Positions 9,078 through 17,976 of a stretch of 64,000 nucleotides of DNA are shown here, one piece after another. The position numbers and the translations under genes were made by a program. The stretch is from Leptospira sp. GIMC2001. Lineage in GTDB: Bacteria; Spirochaetota; Leptospiria; Leptospirales; Leptospiraceae. Each line of letters starts with the position of its first letter. Positions within the stretch are counted from its first letter, which is position 1. The notes under the pieces are model-generated. The model saw nothing but the letters and a program-made list of their open reading frames with translations, made no database searches and had not been told where the DNA came from. The stretch is from the NCBI RefSeq assembly GCF_028462125.1, contig NZ_CP115467.1, forward strand, positions 186,001 through 250,000, given 5' to 3'.

Positions 9078-10515
9078 TGCAGCTGCCGGGAAAGGAACAA
9101 GAGCCTATCCTAGAACTACCTTTATACCCAAACCCTTATTTGAAATCCAGGGAAAAACCATTCTACATCGAAATATTGAGCTTCTCACCGAGAAGTTTGG
9201 TGTTGAAAAAATCTATATCTTAGTCGGATACCTAAAAGAGCAGGTAGTTGCCGAGATAGAAAAAATTCGTTTTTTCTCAAGGAAAGGTCCAGAACTCATA
9301 CCAAGTGAGTGGACTACTCAAGGACTTGGAGCCGACATCGCAAGCCTTCGAGACCGAATCAATGAACCGTTTGTTACGATACTTGGTGATGAATTCTATT
9401 ATAAAACCACCCACGAAAACTTTCTCAAGACTCTGCAGAAATATCCAAAATTATCTGCATCAATTGGAGTGCAAAAAACTACACTCACATCTCGAATTCG
9501 AAAGAACTATTCAGTTGAATTGAATAGGGACAAGATCATAAACCTTGTAGAAAAACCTACTGATCCACCGAACAATTTATTAGGCCTAGGTTCTTATCTT
9601 TTTACTCCTGAGTATTTTTCTTTTTATGATAATACGAGTCCGTCTCCTAGATCAGGAATTATTGAGTTAACAGACGTTATAGACAAAATGGCGAAAGAGT
9701 CAAAAGGTTCCGTTTATGCGACCCAGATGAATTGCGAGTATTTTAATATCAATTCTATGCAAGACTATCATCATGCTGTGTATGAAATTCGCAATGATCA
9801 ATTTGAAAAGTATTCCGTTTCCATAGTTGTCCCGACTCAGAATCATGAAAGATCCATATCGGATGTCTTAGTCGATTTCAAAGGCAAAGCAAAAGAAATA
9901 CTAGTTATTGACAACGGCTCGACAGATGACTCTGTGAAATTGGCTGCGATCGAAAAAGCCAAAATTTTGAGTCTGCCATCAGATGTTGAGCAAGACTTGG
10001 GCTCGCAAGTTCGTTGGGGCATTGAACAAGCAAAAGGTGATATAGTAATTGTTGTCTCCCCAGATGGATCATTTCGATCAAAAGATTTTCCTAAATTATT
10101 AGAGTATCTAAAAGATTCTGATATGGTTGTTGGTACACGAACTACAAGGCAGATGATTGAACAAGGTTCGAATCTTCGTCCACTGGCACGTCTTATCAAT
10201 TTATTTATGGGCAAATTGGTTGAAGTGTTCTGGTGGGGTCAAGAACCGAGATTTACAGATGCGGATTGTCATTATTTCGGAGTATGGAAAGAATCTTATA
10301 ATAAGATCTCGAATGAACTCAACGAGAAATCAAGATTTTACGTAGTTGAGCTAATGATTCAGTTTGTTAATGCTCATATGCGCTGTATTGAAATTCCAGT
10401 TTCATATTACAAACCAGTTGAATCGAGCGACTATGCTCTAATGGAATCAATAAAAAATGCCTGGAAAATATTTAATATTATTTTACGAAAAAAATTAATG
10501 CCTAACAATGATTAA
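9052..10515 (+). CDS. Sugar nucleotidyltransferase / GT2 glycosyltransferase fusion
   Basis: A 487-residue two-domain protein. Residues 1 to about 250 are a nucleotidyltransferase of the sugar-1-phosphate type: AAAGKGTRAYPRT loop, PKPLFEIQGKTIL, ILGDEF with the metal Asp, and an LVEKP lysine block. Residues from about 253 to 470 are a GT2 glycosyltransferase: SIVVPTQNHERSI, VIDNGSTDDS, SPDGSFRS and GTRTT. Together they could activate a sugar and transfer it. Start is TTG 9052; no better start exists, and the first residues (KKIRIGVIAAAGKGTR) fit the family. It heads the five-gene operon to 14959, with 9 bases before the next gene. Confidence 0.82.
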   Translation: MKKIRIGVIAAAGKGTRAYPRTTFIPKPLFEIQGKTILHRNIELLTEKFGVEKIYILVGYLKEQVVAEIEKIRFFSRKGPELIPSEWTTQGLGADIASLRDRINEPFVTILGDEFYYKTTHENFLKTLQKYPKLSASIGVQKTTLTSRIRKNYSVELNRDKIINLVEKPTDPPNNLLGLGSYLFTPEYFSFYDNTSPSPRSGIIELTDVIDKMAKESKGSVYATQMNCEYFNINSMQDYHHAVYEIRNDQFEKYSVSIVVPTQNHERSISDVLVDFKGKAKEILVIDNGSTDDSVKLAAIEKAKILSLPSDVEQDLGSQVRWGIEQAKGDIVIVVSPDGSFRSKDFPKLLEYLKDSDMVVGTRTTRQMIEQGSNLRPLARLINLFMGKLVEVFWWGQEPRFTDADCHYFGVWKESYNKISNELNEKSRFYVVELMIQFVNAHMRCIEIPVSYYKPVESSDYALMESIKNAWKIFNIILRKKLMPNND

Positions 10516-10524
10516 GGAGTCAAG

Positions 10525-11556
10525 ATGAAAGTTTTAGTAACCGGTGGATGTGGATTTCTAGGATCCCATGTATGTGAATTGTTTAATAAAAAGGGATGGG
10601 ATGTGGTTAGTTATGACAGCATGACTAAGTATGAGCTCAAGAGAACTGGTTATGGAACTGATGCAACAAGAGATTACAATTGGAATTATCTCAAGGGACT
10701 AGGCGTTACTATGGTCAAGGGAGACATCCGAAACCTAGAGCATTTAACAGATAGAACAGAAGGTTGTGACTATATCATCCATACTGCAGCTCAACCAGCA
10801 ATGACAATTTCTTGGGAAGATCCAGAACTTGATTTCTCAACCAATGTCGTTGGAACGTATAACGTCTTAGAAGTTGCAAGACGAAGAAAGATCCCTGTTG
10901 TTAACACGTCATCCATTCATGTCTATGGCAATTCTATCAACGAAAGTCTGAAAGACGGTGAGACTTCATATATTCGCGAGCCAGTAGAGATCCCAGAAAC
11001 ACAACCCGTTATGGTTGGAGAGATTTCGCCACTTCACGCATCCAAGATGAGTGCAGAACATTATGTTCGAGCATTTGCAGATATGTATAAAGTAAAAGCT
11101 GCGTCTTTTCGGTTTACTGGAATCTACGGAGAAAGACAATTCGGCGGCGAAGACCACGGCTGGGTTGCAAACTTTGCTATACGCTCAATCTTTGGTTTAC
11201 CGCTTCGAATCTTTGGAACAGGTAAGCAGACACGAGATATTTTGCATGCTCAAGATGGCGCGATGTCTTACCTAAATTTCTTTGAGAACCCAATTCCAGG
11301 TGTATATAATATAGGTGGTTCTAGCCCTCATAAGATTTCACTACTGGAGTGCATCCACCTAATTGGTGATATACTAGGCAAGAAGCAAGAAATTCTTTTT
11401 GAGCAAGAAAGACCTGGAGATATGAGATACTTTATCTGTGATATTACAGAAGCTAAGAAATTCGGATTCAATCCAAAGATTCTTCCTAGAGAAGGAGTAT
11501 CAAAACTTCTCAAATGGATTGATGAGAATCGAGAAGTTTTCAATATACAAAAATGA
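10525..11556 (+). CDS. NAD-dependent sugar-nucleotide epimerase/dehydratase-like SDR
   Basis: A 343-residue extended short-chain dehydrogenase. The nucleotide-binding GGCGFLGSH is at the N-terminus, followed by a GDIRN acid/base pair and the sugar-binding region with GIYGERQFGGEDHG and FGTGKQTRD. It has a good Shine-Dalgarno (AAGGAG, 6 bases before ATG). The active site is unusual: where YxxxK is expected, the sequence reads SPLHASK, so the lysine is there but the catalytic tyrosine position is leucine. Ser/Thr partners remain (NTSSIHVYG). The family changes the sugar of UDP-, GDP- or CDP-sugars; the exact substrate is unknown. It overlaps the next gene by 4 bases (ATGA), supporting translational coupling. 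Confidence 0.82.
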   Translation: MKVLVTGGCGFLGSHVCELFNKKGWDVVSYDSMTKYELKRTGYGTDATRDYNWNYLKGLGVTMVKGDIRNLEHLTDRTEGCDYIIHTAAQPAMTISWEDPELDFSTNVVGTYNVLEVARRRKIPVVNTSSIHVYGNSINESLKDGETSYIREPVEIPETQPVMVGEISPLHASKMSAEHYVRAFADMYKVKAASFRFTGIYGERQFGGEDHGWVANFAIRSIFGLPLRIFGTGKQTRDILHAQDGAMSYLNFFENPIPGVYNIGGSSPHKISLLECIHLIGDILGKKQEILFEQERPGDMRYFICDITEAKKFGFNPKILPREGVSKLLKWIDENREVFNIQK

Positions 11557-12284
11557 AAAATAAATCCAATACTCTAATTGTCATTCCTGCATATAACGAA
11601 GAAAGTACGATTAGAGAAGTAGTAGAGGGAGCACTTGAGCACGCTGATGTTTGCGTTGTTGATGATGCTTCCAAAGATTCAACTCCTAAGATTTTGGCTG
11701 AATTTTCTAAGAAATATCCTGGGAAGTTTTTTACCAAGCGACATGAGAAAAATACTCATATTCCAGGTGGCGTTCAAGATGGAATGAAGATTGCACTTGA
11801 GCAGAACTATGACTGGGTAATTACGATGGATGCAGGTATGAGTCACGATCCTCGTGAATTGCCTTTGTTTTTGAATGCTGAATCTGAATACGAACTAGTG
11901 ATCGGAAGAAGAGGTATTATCGAGGGAGTTCCCATCTATAGGAAAGTAATTTCTTGGCTTGCAGCAAGGGTTATGAATTATTGTTTGGAGCCTACTCTTT
12001 GGAAATTATTTGGCCCTGGGATTCGCGATTGCACATCAGGTTATAGAAGATATTCAAAAAGAATCTATTCCATAATAGCATCCACCGATCTAGAATCTGT
12101 TGCCTTTGACTTTCATATGGAAGCACTATCAATAGCGATTTCTAACAAAGCAAAATGGAAAGAAATTGACATTACTTATGTTTTCTCTAATTCTTCATTC
12201 AACAGCAAAGTTTTTAAATTAGCTATGAAGTTCGCAGGGAAATTGCTATTTAGAAAATTAGGATTTGGTAATAATAAACCTTGA
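11553..12284 (+). CDS. GT2 glycosyltransferase, DPM1/GtrB-like
   Basis: A 243-residue family 2 glycosyltransferase: TLIVIPAYNEESTI, VVDDASKDSTP, TMDAGMSHDPRELP and a DCTSGYRRYS block. The last two motifs are typical of dolichol- or undecaprenyl-phosphate sugar synthases, which load a sugar on a lipid carrier. There are no long C-terminal membrane helices, so this is the short soluble type. It is translationally coupled to the epimerase gene and followed 7 bases later by the SGNH-like gene. It probably supplies the lipid-linked sugar used by the membrane protein at 13784. The acceptor is inferred, not shown. Confidence 0.85.
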   Translation: MKNKSNTLIVIPAYNEESTIREVVEGALEHADVCVVDDASKDSTPKILAEFSKKYPGKFFTKRHEKNTHIPGGVQDGMKIALEQNYDWVITMDAGMSHDPRELPLFLNAESEYELVIGRRGIIEGVPIYRKVISWLAARVMNYCLEPTLWKLFGPGIRDCTSGYRRYSKRIYSIIASTDLESVAFDFHMEALSIAISNKAKWKEIDITYVFSNSSFNSKVFKLAMKFAGKLLFRKLGFGNNKP

Positions 12285-12291
12285 TGATAAA

Positions 12292-13791
12292 ATGAAGAAA
12301 AGAATTATTTTACTATTAATAATTTTCATTGCTTCACTAAAAATATTAGATTGGGTTTTTATTGAGAAATTGTATTTTACTATTCCTAATGAAATGGAAT
12401 GGGATACGAGTCCTTGGTACAATTTTTTAGATCATCGAAAGAAAATCAATTTCTCAGAAACAGAGAAGGGCGTTCTGCTCGCTGGTAGTTCAATCGCTCT
12501 CTATTCAACCTTACCTGAAGAGATCAATGAAGGACAGACTGATTTTAAAGCTGAATACTATTCCCATGTAGCCATGGCTCCGACAGACTTTTATTACTAT
12601 CTAGACGATGTTATAGCCAAAAAACCAAAATATGTTGTATATATTTTCAATCCTGCTGATTTTCAACTAGAATATCTTAAGGAATCAGAGAAGGGTGACA
12701 GCACTGAGTTCCAATATCAAGAATGGCTAAACTACTTTTCTTGGAGGATCCCAGCTAGGCTATTCTATCCAAATGATTTTGTAGCAGATTATTGGTTAGA
12801 TCTTAATAAAAATCAAATATATAGACTGATGAGCAAGGGCTTTCTTGCGATCAATCGCTACCGTGAATTTTTCTGGGATCCAGTCCTCACATATTTCGAA
12901 AGACATTTTAGATCTGGTCGGTCTTATCATTTATATACTGGCTCGATGCCTAAGGAAGGTATCTGGTCGCATGGCTGGACTCCCACTCAATTTTCCGTGT
13001 CTTGCGAAGTAAAACAACTAAAATGGAAAGATTCAATCTATATTCCACAAGAAAATTTAGATATTGTGATTACTTACGATGACCAAACCAGAACAGAGTT
13101 GAAGTATAAGAAAGCAGGTTGGTATCCAATAGAAATTTATTTTCCGGAATCAACCGTGATTGATAACAGATCAAATTTACATTTTACGGTTTCGAAACCA
13201 TTCTCTTCGAAAATTGCAGAAAACAAACCGTACGGAAAAGAATATGATTATGGGATTCGATTGTCGCAAAACTTTTGTTCAAACGAATTAAAAACAGATT
13301 TTTCATATAAAAGACCATTATTTCTAGACGAAACAAGGTTCCGTTCAATGTCGATTCAAGAATATCGTCAAGATTATTTTGAGAGAATCTATAAAGATAA
13401 AGAGTCCAGGCCTGAGCTGCTCAGAATGAAAGTGCTCGCAGAACAGAAAGAAATGATTCGAGATCTCGAGTTTAAGCCTTGGTTGGAGATTGATAGGTTT
13501 AGACAAATTCAAGAACGCCTTGAAAGGGAAGGTATCATCTTTTTGTTGGTTTCCAGTCCTGAAAATCCTCCCGAACTTAAAAGATATAAAGATAGAAAAT
13601 GGTATCTCGGAATGCTCGACTATCTTGGAACTGAATCAGGTGGTCATCTCTTTGACTTAAGTAATGTTTTTAGCGACGAGAGATATTTTTCTGATCCGCA
13701 TCATCTCACCTATGAAGGTGCACAAAAGTTTTCATCCATTCTTCGAGAGATACTATTAAAAGAAATTCAGGAAGGTGAATCCAATGAATAG
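12292..13791 (+). CDS. Membrane-anchored SGNH-fold acyltransferase-like protein
   Basis: A 499-residue protein with one N-terminal membrane segment (about 4-24). Two SGNH blocks are seen: AGSSIALYS near residues 64-72 (nucleophile Ser66) and SDPHHLTYEGAQ near 467-478 (Asp468, His470/471). This split layout, with a long insert, resembles DltD and AlgX/J-type proteins that acylate surface glycans in the periplasm. O-acylation of the glycan made by this operon is my inference. Start ATG 12292 lies 7 bases after the previous stop. A TTG 27 bases upstream in the same frame is rejected because it lies inside the previous gene and adds a polar tail before the signal segment. Confidence 0.62.
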   Translation: MKKRIILLLIIFIASLKILDWVFIEKLYFTIPNEMEWDTSPWYNFLDHRKKINFSETEKGVLLAGSSIALYSTLPEEINEGQTDFKAEYYSHVAMAPTDFYYYLDDVIAKKPKYVVYIFNPADFQLEYLKESEKGDSTEFQYQEWLNYFSWRIPARLFYPNDFVADYWLDLNKNQIYRLMSKGFLAINRYREFFWDPVLTYFERHFRSGRSYHLYTGSMPKEGIWSHGWTPTQFSVSCEVKQLKWKDSIYIPQENLDIVITYDDQTRTELKYKKAGWYPIEIYFPESTVIDNRSNLHFTVSKPFSSKIAENKPYGKEYDYGIRLSQNFCSNELKTDFSYKRPLFLDETRFRSMSIQEYRQDYFERIYKDKESRPELLRMKVLAEQKEMIRDLEFKPWLEIDRFRQIQERLEREGIIFLLVSSPENPPELKRYKDRKWYLGMLDYLGTESGGHLFDLSNVFSDERYFSDPHHLTYEGAQKFSSILREILLKEIQEGESNE

Positions 13792-14959
13792 AACACTTAA
13801 GTATTTGCTAATATTTATATCTCTCTATGGAATCACATCTATTGCGATTTGGAAGCGTTACAATTTTAACCCAACTAGCATGGTCAATTTCGGTTACGAA
13901 TTTGCTATTCAGAACAAAGCGGAAACACCTGCAGGCTCCATCGTATTCAAAGGCGAAAGGGGCGATCTTGGTGCAGGCTATGATGGACAGATATTTTACT
14001 ATTTTTCAAGGCCCATTTCAAATTTCAATCTTGATTGGCCTAAAGGTTTTGATGAGAGCTATCGGGCTCCACGAATCGGATTTCCATTACTGATTTCTGT
14101 TTTCGGATTGTTCGGAAGTAAGTTCGCAATTTTTGGAATGTATTTTTGGATTTTGAGCCTGCATTTTCTCTCCTTTCTAGCTTTGAGAGAATTGGTTGGC
14201 AGCGAATTTCGGCTATGGACATTACTCTATTTGGTATCTCCGTTTGCATTGGGAAGCTATAGTGTCCTTGTGAGTGATTCTGTCATGGTATCACTAGTGG
14301 TTATAGGATACTACTTCCTTACTCGAGAAAAATATTGGCAATTTTCTCTGTTAGGTGGCCTCGCGATTATAACCAAAGAGCCTGCATTGTTTTTTTTATT
14401 TCCCATTGGTCTAAGAGCACTCTCCGAGAAAAATTTTAAAAAAATATTAGCTGTTGCATCAACTTTGTTAATTCCCATTCTATGGCATGCTTACCTACGT
14501 TATGCTTTTCCAAATTGGTCAGCAACAAGATTGAGCGATTTCATCTTACCACTCGAAGGAATCAAAAGCTATCTTTTAGAAATCGAATACGGTCTGTTAG
14601 CTGGCGAAGGGTTTCGTCCTCTAGCAAGATTATTAGGAAGATTCCCTCTAGTCCTTTTGTTTGTATCGGGTGTTGCCTTGCTTTTTCATCAAAACTTGAG
14701 ACGAGCTTGGGAGATGAGAATCGCATTTGGACTGGTCATGCTTATGATTGGTATTGCCGGACATTATCACTTCTGGTCTGTCTATGAAAATATTTCGAGA
14801 ATGTTCACACTCTCGATTCCGATTTTGATCTTATGGAAAAAGGAAGATAACGCTCTTCCTATTTATCCCTATGCGATTCTAACAATTGTAATTTTATTTT
14901 TGTTTATCATAAAATTACTTTTTATTTCTCAACCTTTACCCCATCTGATTTGGAATTGA
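13784..14959 (+). CDS. Polytopic membrane protein, GT-C-like glycan transferase
   Basis: A 391-residue protein with about ten membrane helices. The first periplasmic loop contains GYDGQIFYYFSRP and then RIGFPLLIS, a pattern I know from GT-C-type proteins that work on surface glycopolymers with lipid-linked sugar donors. The start ATG 13784 follows AGGAAGGTGA; the GTG 9 bases earlier is possible. It overlaps the SGNH-like gene by 8 bases, so it is the last gene of the operon, and its end overlaps the convergent HtrA-like gene by 38 bases. The enzyme class is inferred from topology and the loop motif only. Confidence 0.65.
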   Translation: MNRTLKYLLIFISLYGITSIAIWKRYNFNPTSMVNFGYEFAIQNKAETPAGSIVFKGERGDLGAGYDGQIFYYFSRPISNFNLDWPKGFDESYRAPRIGFPLLISVFGLFGSKFAIFGMYFWILSLHFLSFLALRELVGSEFRLWTLLYLVSPFALGSYSVLVSDSVMVSLVVIGYYFLTREKYWQFSLLGGLAIITKEPALFFLFPIGLRALSEKNFKKILAVASTLLIPILWHAYLRYAFPNWSATRLSDFILPLEGIKSYLLEIEYGLLAGEGFRPLARLLGRFPLVLLFVSGVALLFHQNLRRAWEMRIAFGLVMLMIGIAGHYHFWSVYENISRMFTLSIPILILWKKEDNALPIYPYAILTIVILFLFIIKLLFISQPLPHLIWN

Positions 14960-16466
14960 TCGTTGGGATCATATAGAGTTGTGGAATCTTAAAATTGCTC
15001 TGGATTCGTTTGTCCACTTCAGCTAATTCAGATTTTTGGATGGCAAACTCCATACCATCTTCTAAGATCCAGTGAACCATATCCGCCGGCTTTAATGATT
15101 GAATTCTTTTGAACATATCTTCGAGAGAATCAATTCTATTGCCATTCAAACTAACAACTCTTACTTGACGTATTTCATGATAGCCGTTGTTAGCATCATC
15201 AGGCAATATCTGTGAAAGGTAAACAATTCGCTTCTCATCCTTAACAGATTTTCGATATTTATGATAGTCGAGTAGATACAACATCTTCTTGTCCACTGTC
15301 GAACGCCAATTATGCCCCCATTCTTCCAAATAGAATTCGGAGAGTTCCAAGAAAACAAATCCTCCAGAAATCATATAACCTGGTTGTATATTTCGTGAGG
15401 AACCGTGAGGGATTTTGATTGCAATTTCTGGATATGGTTTTAGAGGGAAAGAAATCTTTTTTACTTTTTTATCACGAATGACTTCCATAGGAATTGATTT
15501 ACCTAAATTGTATCCAAATTCCAAACCAGCATGAATCAAGTAGGTAAAAGGAATTTTTCCATATTTAGGATGGTCAAATCTTCCTTTTCCATCAATGTCA
15601 AAATTACCAATCTTATAGATTACATCTTCTGTTTTCAATATCCCATCAGCACTAGATCCAAGTAAAACTTCTGCTACAAGTATTCCTTTTCCTTCCTCGT
15701 GTATTCCATAATATTCGGATGTATTTACATCATTTAAAGGCCGGAAAAAAAATCCTTTATAAGGTAAACCTTCTCCTTCTGAGAGAAAATGCTGGATCAA
15801 TGGTGAAGGTGTTATCTTACCTTGGCCTTGATTGGATTGAAATTCATGAAGAATTCCGACTATTTGATCAGATTTTTGGGAAACTACTATTTCTCCCATG
15901 CCAGCCATTTTCTCATTGGAGAGTAGTTCTAAATTAGGAAGCTCAATTCTACCTTGAGGATAGTGACCCATCGTGAGGTTGCCGACTTGTCCAGTCTTTG
16001 AGATTATCTCACCATTGGAATCTAGACTTAAGATTTTGACATTCTCACGAACTGCGTGTCCACCAAACAATGAAATTACTTTCATTCCACGGAACAAATT
16101 GCCAGGTTTGGAGATTTCAATCAAAGCTAGATCAGCTTCATAATCTATAGAAACTACATTCCCTTGCTTTGGAATGGGATCTGCATTTGTTCTCACCTCT
16201 ATAAATGTCTGGTTCAGTAGATGAGATGCAGGCATAAGTATTTTTTGTTTACCAACATATATTCCTAAGGCTACTCGAGTTGATGGACTTTTGGTACGCC
16301 AAGGAGAAAGAAAATTAGGATCTTGATAAGTAACCCGAATTTGAATTAGATTCTCTTGGATGGGTTGGATCTCTTTTGAGTTAACTTTACTCGCATCCAA
16401 GTCTCGAGCAGGGATAATCAGTAATAGTAGAATGCTTGCAAATAGTGAAAAAATATTAATTAACAT
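14922..16466 (-). CDS. Catalytically inactive HtrA/DegP-like paralogue with PDZ domains
   Basis: A 514-residue exported protein that aligns along its length with the neighbour at 16456. Where the neighbour has ILTNAHVV, this protein reads ILMPASHLL, so the His is shifted by one and the expected place is Ser. The Asp (YEADLALIEI) is kept. The serine region GNSGG is replaced by AGMGE, so the nucleophile is absent. The PDZ regions remain (about 260-370 and 420-490). It probably acts as a chaperone or regulatory subunit rather than as a protease. It overlaps the active gene by 11 bases and sits downstream of it in one operon. Confidence 0.78.
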   Translation of the reverse strand: MLINIFSLFASILLLLIIPARDLDASKVNSKEIQPIQENLIQIRVTYQDPNFLSPWRTKSPSTRVALGIYVGKQKILMPASHLLNQTFIEVRTNADPIPKQGNVVSIDYEADLALIEISKPGNLFRGMKVISLFGGHAVRENVKILSLDSNGEIISKTGQVGNLTMGHYPQGRIELPNLELLSNEKMAGMGEIVVSQKSDQIVGILHEFQSNQGQGKITPSPLIQHFLSEGEGLPYKGFFFRPLNDVNTSEYYGIHEEGKGILVAEVLLGSSADGILKTEDVIYKIGNFDIDGKGRFDHPKYGKIPFTYLIHAGLEFGYNLGKSIPMEVIRDKKVKKISFPLKPYPEIAIKIPHGSSRNIQPGYMISGGFVFLELSEFYLEEWGHNWRSTVDKKMLYLLDYHKYRKSVKDEKRIVYLSQILPDDANNGYHEIRQVRVVSLNGNRIDSLEDMFKRIQSLKPADMVHWILEDGMEFAIQKSELAEVDKRIQSNFKIPQLYMIPTINSKSDGVKVEK

Positions 16467-17922
16467 TATAGATCCTTTTGATTGATTTCTCCGCCTTGCG
16501 AGCTTCTGGTAAATTTATAATCAATGGGAATTCTATATCCATAAATTCCATTCTAAGAAATGGATCTTTAGATGAGGAGATTATATCTTTAAGATCCGAT
16601 AGGCTATTGATTGGTTTACCATTGACTTTCTCTAAAATTAAATTTTGAAAATATTCAGCATTGGCGTTGACTGGATGATCTAGCTTTCTATAGAAAACAA
16701 CATCCGCTTTCTTCGATTGGTTCCAGCCGTCTTCGATAAAATGATAAAAACGGTATAACAGTTGGCTTCCACCGGAAGTATTTGATGATCTACCCCAAGC
16801 TGAGACGAGGTTTCGATTCACTTCTTGAAACACTAAACCACCTATCATAACATAGTCGAAACTGTCATCATATGAATTTCTCATATATTCAAAATCCAAC
16901 ATTTTCTTAGCTGGAAATGATGTTTTTATTTTCTTACCATCGCGATAGACTTCGAATTCTATATTCTCTCCAGCAAATTTATTATCTACAATTTCTACGA
17001 AATCAATTCGAGTATCCCGATCTAAAATAACAGTGCCGTTTCGAGCGATAGGATTTCCATCAATCGAGAGTAATAGATCTCGTTCTTTAAGATAGCCATA
17101 AGCAGATCCATTGTATAGGACTTTTGAAACAAATACTCCATCAAGGTCACTGGGAATGGATCTAAATTTACGTAAACTATTGCTGAAAGAATTGACTGTG
17201 TGGATACCGAGTTCGACATATCCGTCGTATTTACCATCTTCAATATCTTTTAAGAAATGGTTTACGACGGTGGTTGGGATGATGTATCCAATATTCTCAC
17301 CCTTGGAAGCAACTTGAAAAGCTACTCCGACAACTTTGCCATTTTGTATTGCGGGTCCACCCGAGTTGCCTGGATTGATTGCTGCGTCCACTTGGATAAC
17401 TAGATGACTATCTACTTGGGAATGTGCATATACTGCTTGTTCCTTCCTAGAAACAATTCCTCGACTAACAGAAACTTTACTGCCACCGATAGGGAATCCA
17501 ACCACCATCACGGGCGTATTGAGTTCTGGAATCTCTCCAAATTCTAAGCTTGAGGATTCCTCATAAAATTTTGGAGCAACAGCTTCTAAAATTGCCAGAT
17601 CACAATCATGGGCAATAAAACTCAGTTTTGCTTCGTACCACTCTGTTTGGTTATACCTTTGTATCTGAATGAATTTTGCACTTGAAACAACATGCGCATT
17701 CGTTAGAATTCGATCCTTATCAATTATAAATCCAGTGCCACCGGATCCTGAAATCGGGCCTGGATTCCACGGTGCAAATGCATCTCCTGACTGCGAGAAG
17801 ACTCGGATCTGCACGACAGATTTTCGAATTTTGTCAAAATCTTCTGGAGCCTCATCAGCAAAATTAACGGAAATTGGAATTAAGATGAAAATGAAGTAGA
17901 CTAATTTTTTAAATTTGCGCAT
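16456..17922 (-). CDS. HtrA/DegP-type serine protease
   Basis: A 488-residue periplasmic protease. A signal peptide ends near NFADE. The trypsin fold has a complete triad: His77 (LTNAHVV), Asp108 (HDCDLAIL) and Ser187 (NPGNSGGP). A PDZ domain covers about 250-345 and a second, weaker one about 400-475. The length and the two-PDZ layout resemble the plant Deg9/long HtrA type. It degrades or refolds damaged envelope proteins. It precedes a dead paralogue in the same operon, a pairing that suggests a hetero-oligomer. The 54-base upstream gap to the divergent 17977 gene must hold both promoters; I see no clear consensus there. Confidence 0.9.
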   Translation of the reverse strand: MRKFKKLVYFIFILIPISVNFADEAPEDFDKIRKSVVQIRVFSQSGDAFAPWNPGPISGSGGTGFIIDKDRILTNAHVVSSAKFIQIQRYNQTEWYEAKLSFIAHDCDLAILEAVAPKFYEESSSLEFGEIPELNTPVMVVGFPIGGSKVSVSRGIVSRKEQAVYAHSQVDSHLVIQVDAAINPGNSGGPAIQNGKVVGVAFQVASKGENIGYIIPTTVVNHFLKDIEDGKYDGYVELGIHTVNSFSNSLRKFRSIPSDLDGVFVSKVLYNGSAYGYLKERDLLLSIDGNPIARNGTVILDRDTRIDFVEIVDNKFAGENIEFEVYRDGKKIKTSFPAKKMLDFEYMRNSYDDSFDYVMIGGLVFQEVNRNLVSAWGRSSNTSGGSQLLYRFYHFIEDGWNQSKKADVVFYRKLDHPVNANAEYFQNLILEKVNGKPINSLSDLKDIISSSKDPFLRMEFMDIEFPLIINLPEARKAEKSIKRIYNVN

Positions 17923-17976
17923 CTAGGACAATGCTAGACGAATTTAGAAATATGTCGATTCTTCTATAAAAATTCT

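Noticed and set aside
9843..10214. 123-codon antisense frame inside the nucleotidyltransferase/GT2 gene
   Set aside because: Shadow of a clear coding frame; no signal for expression.
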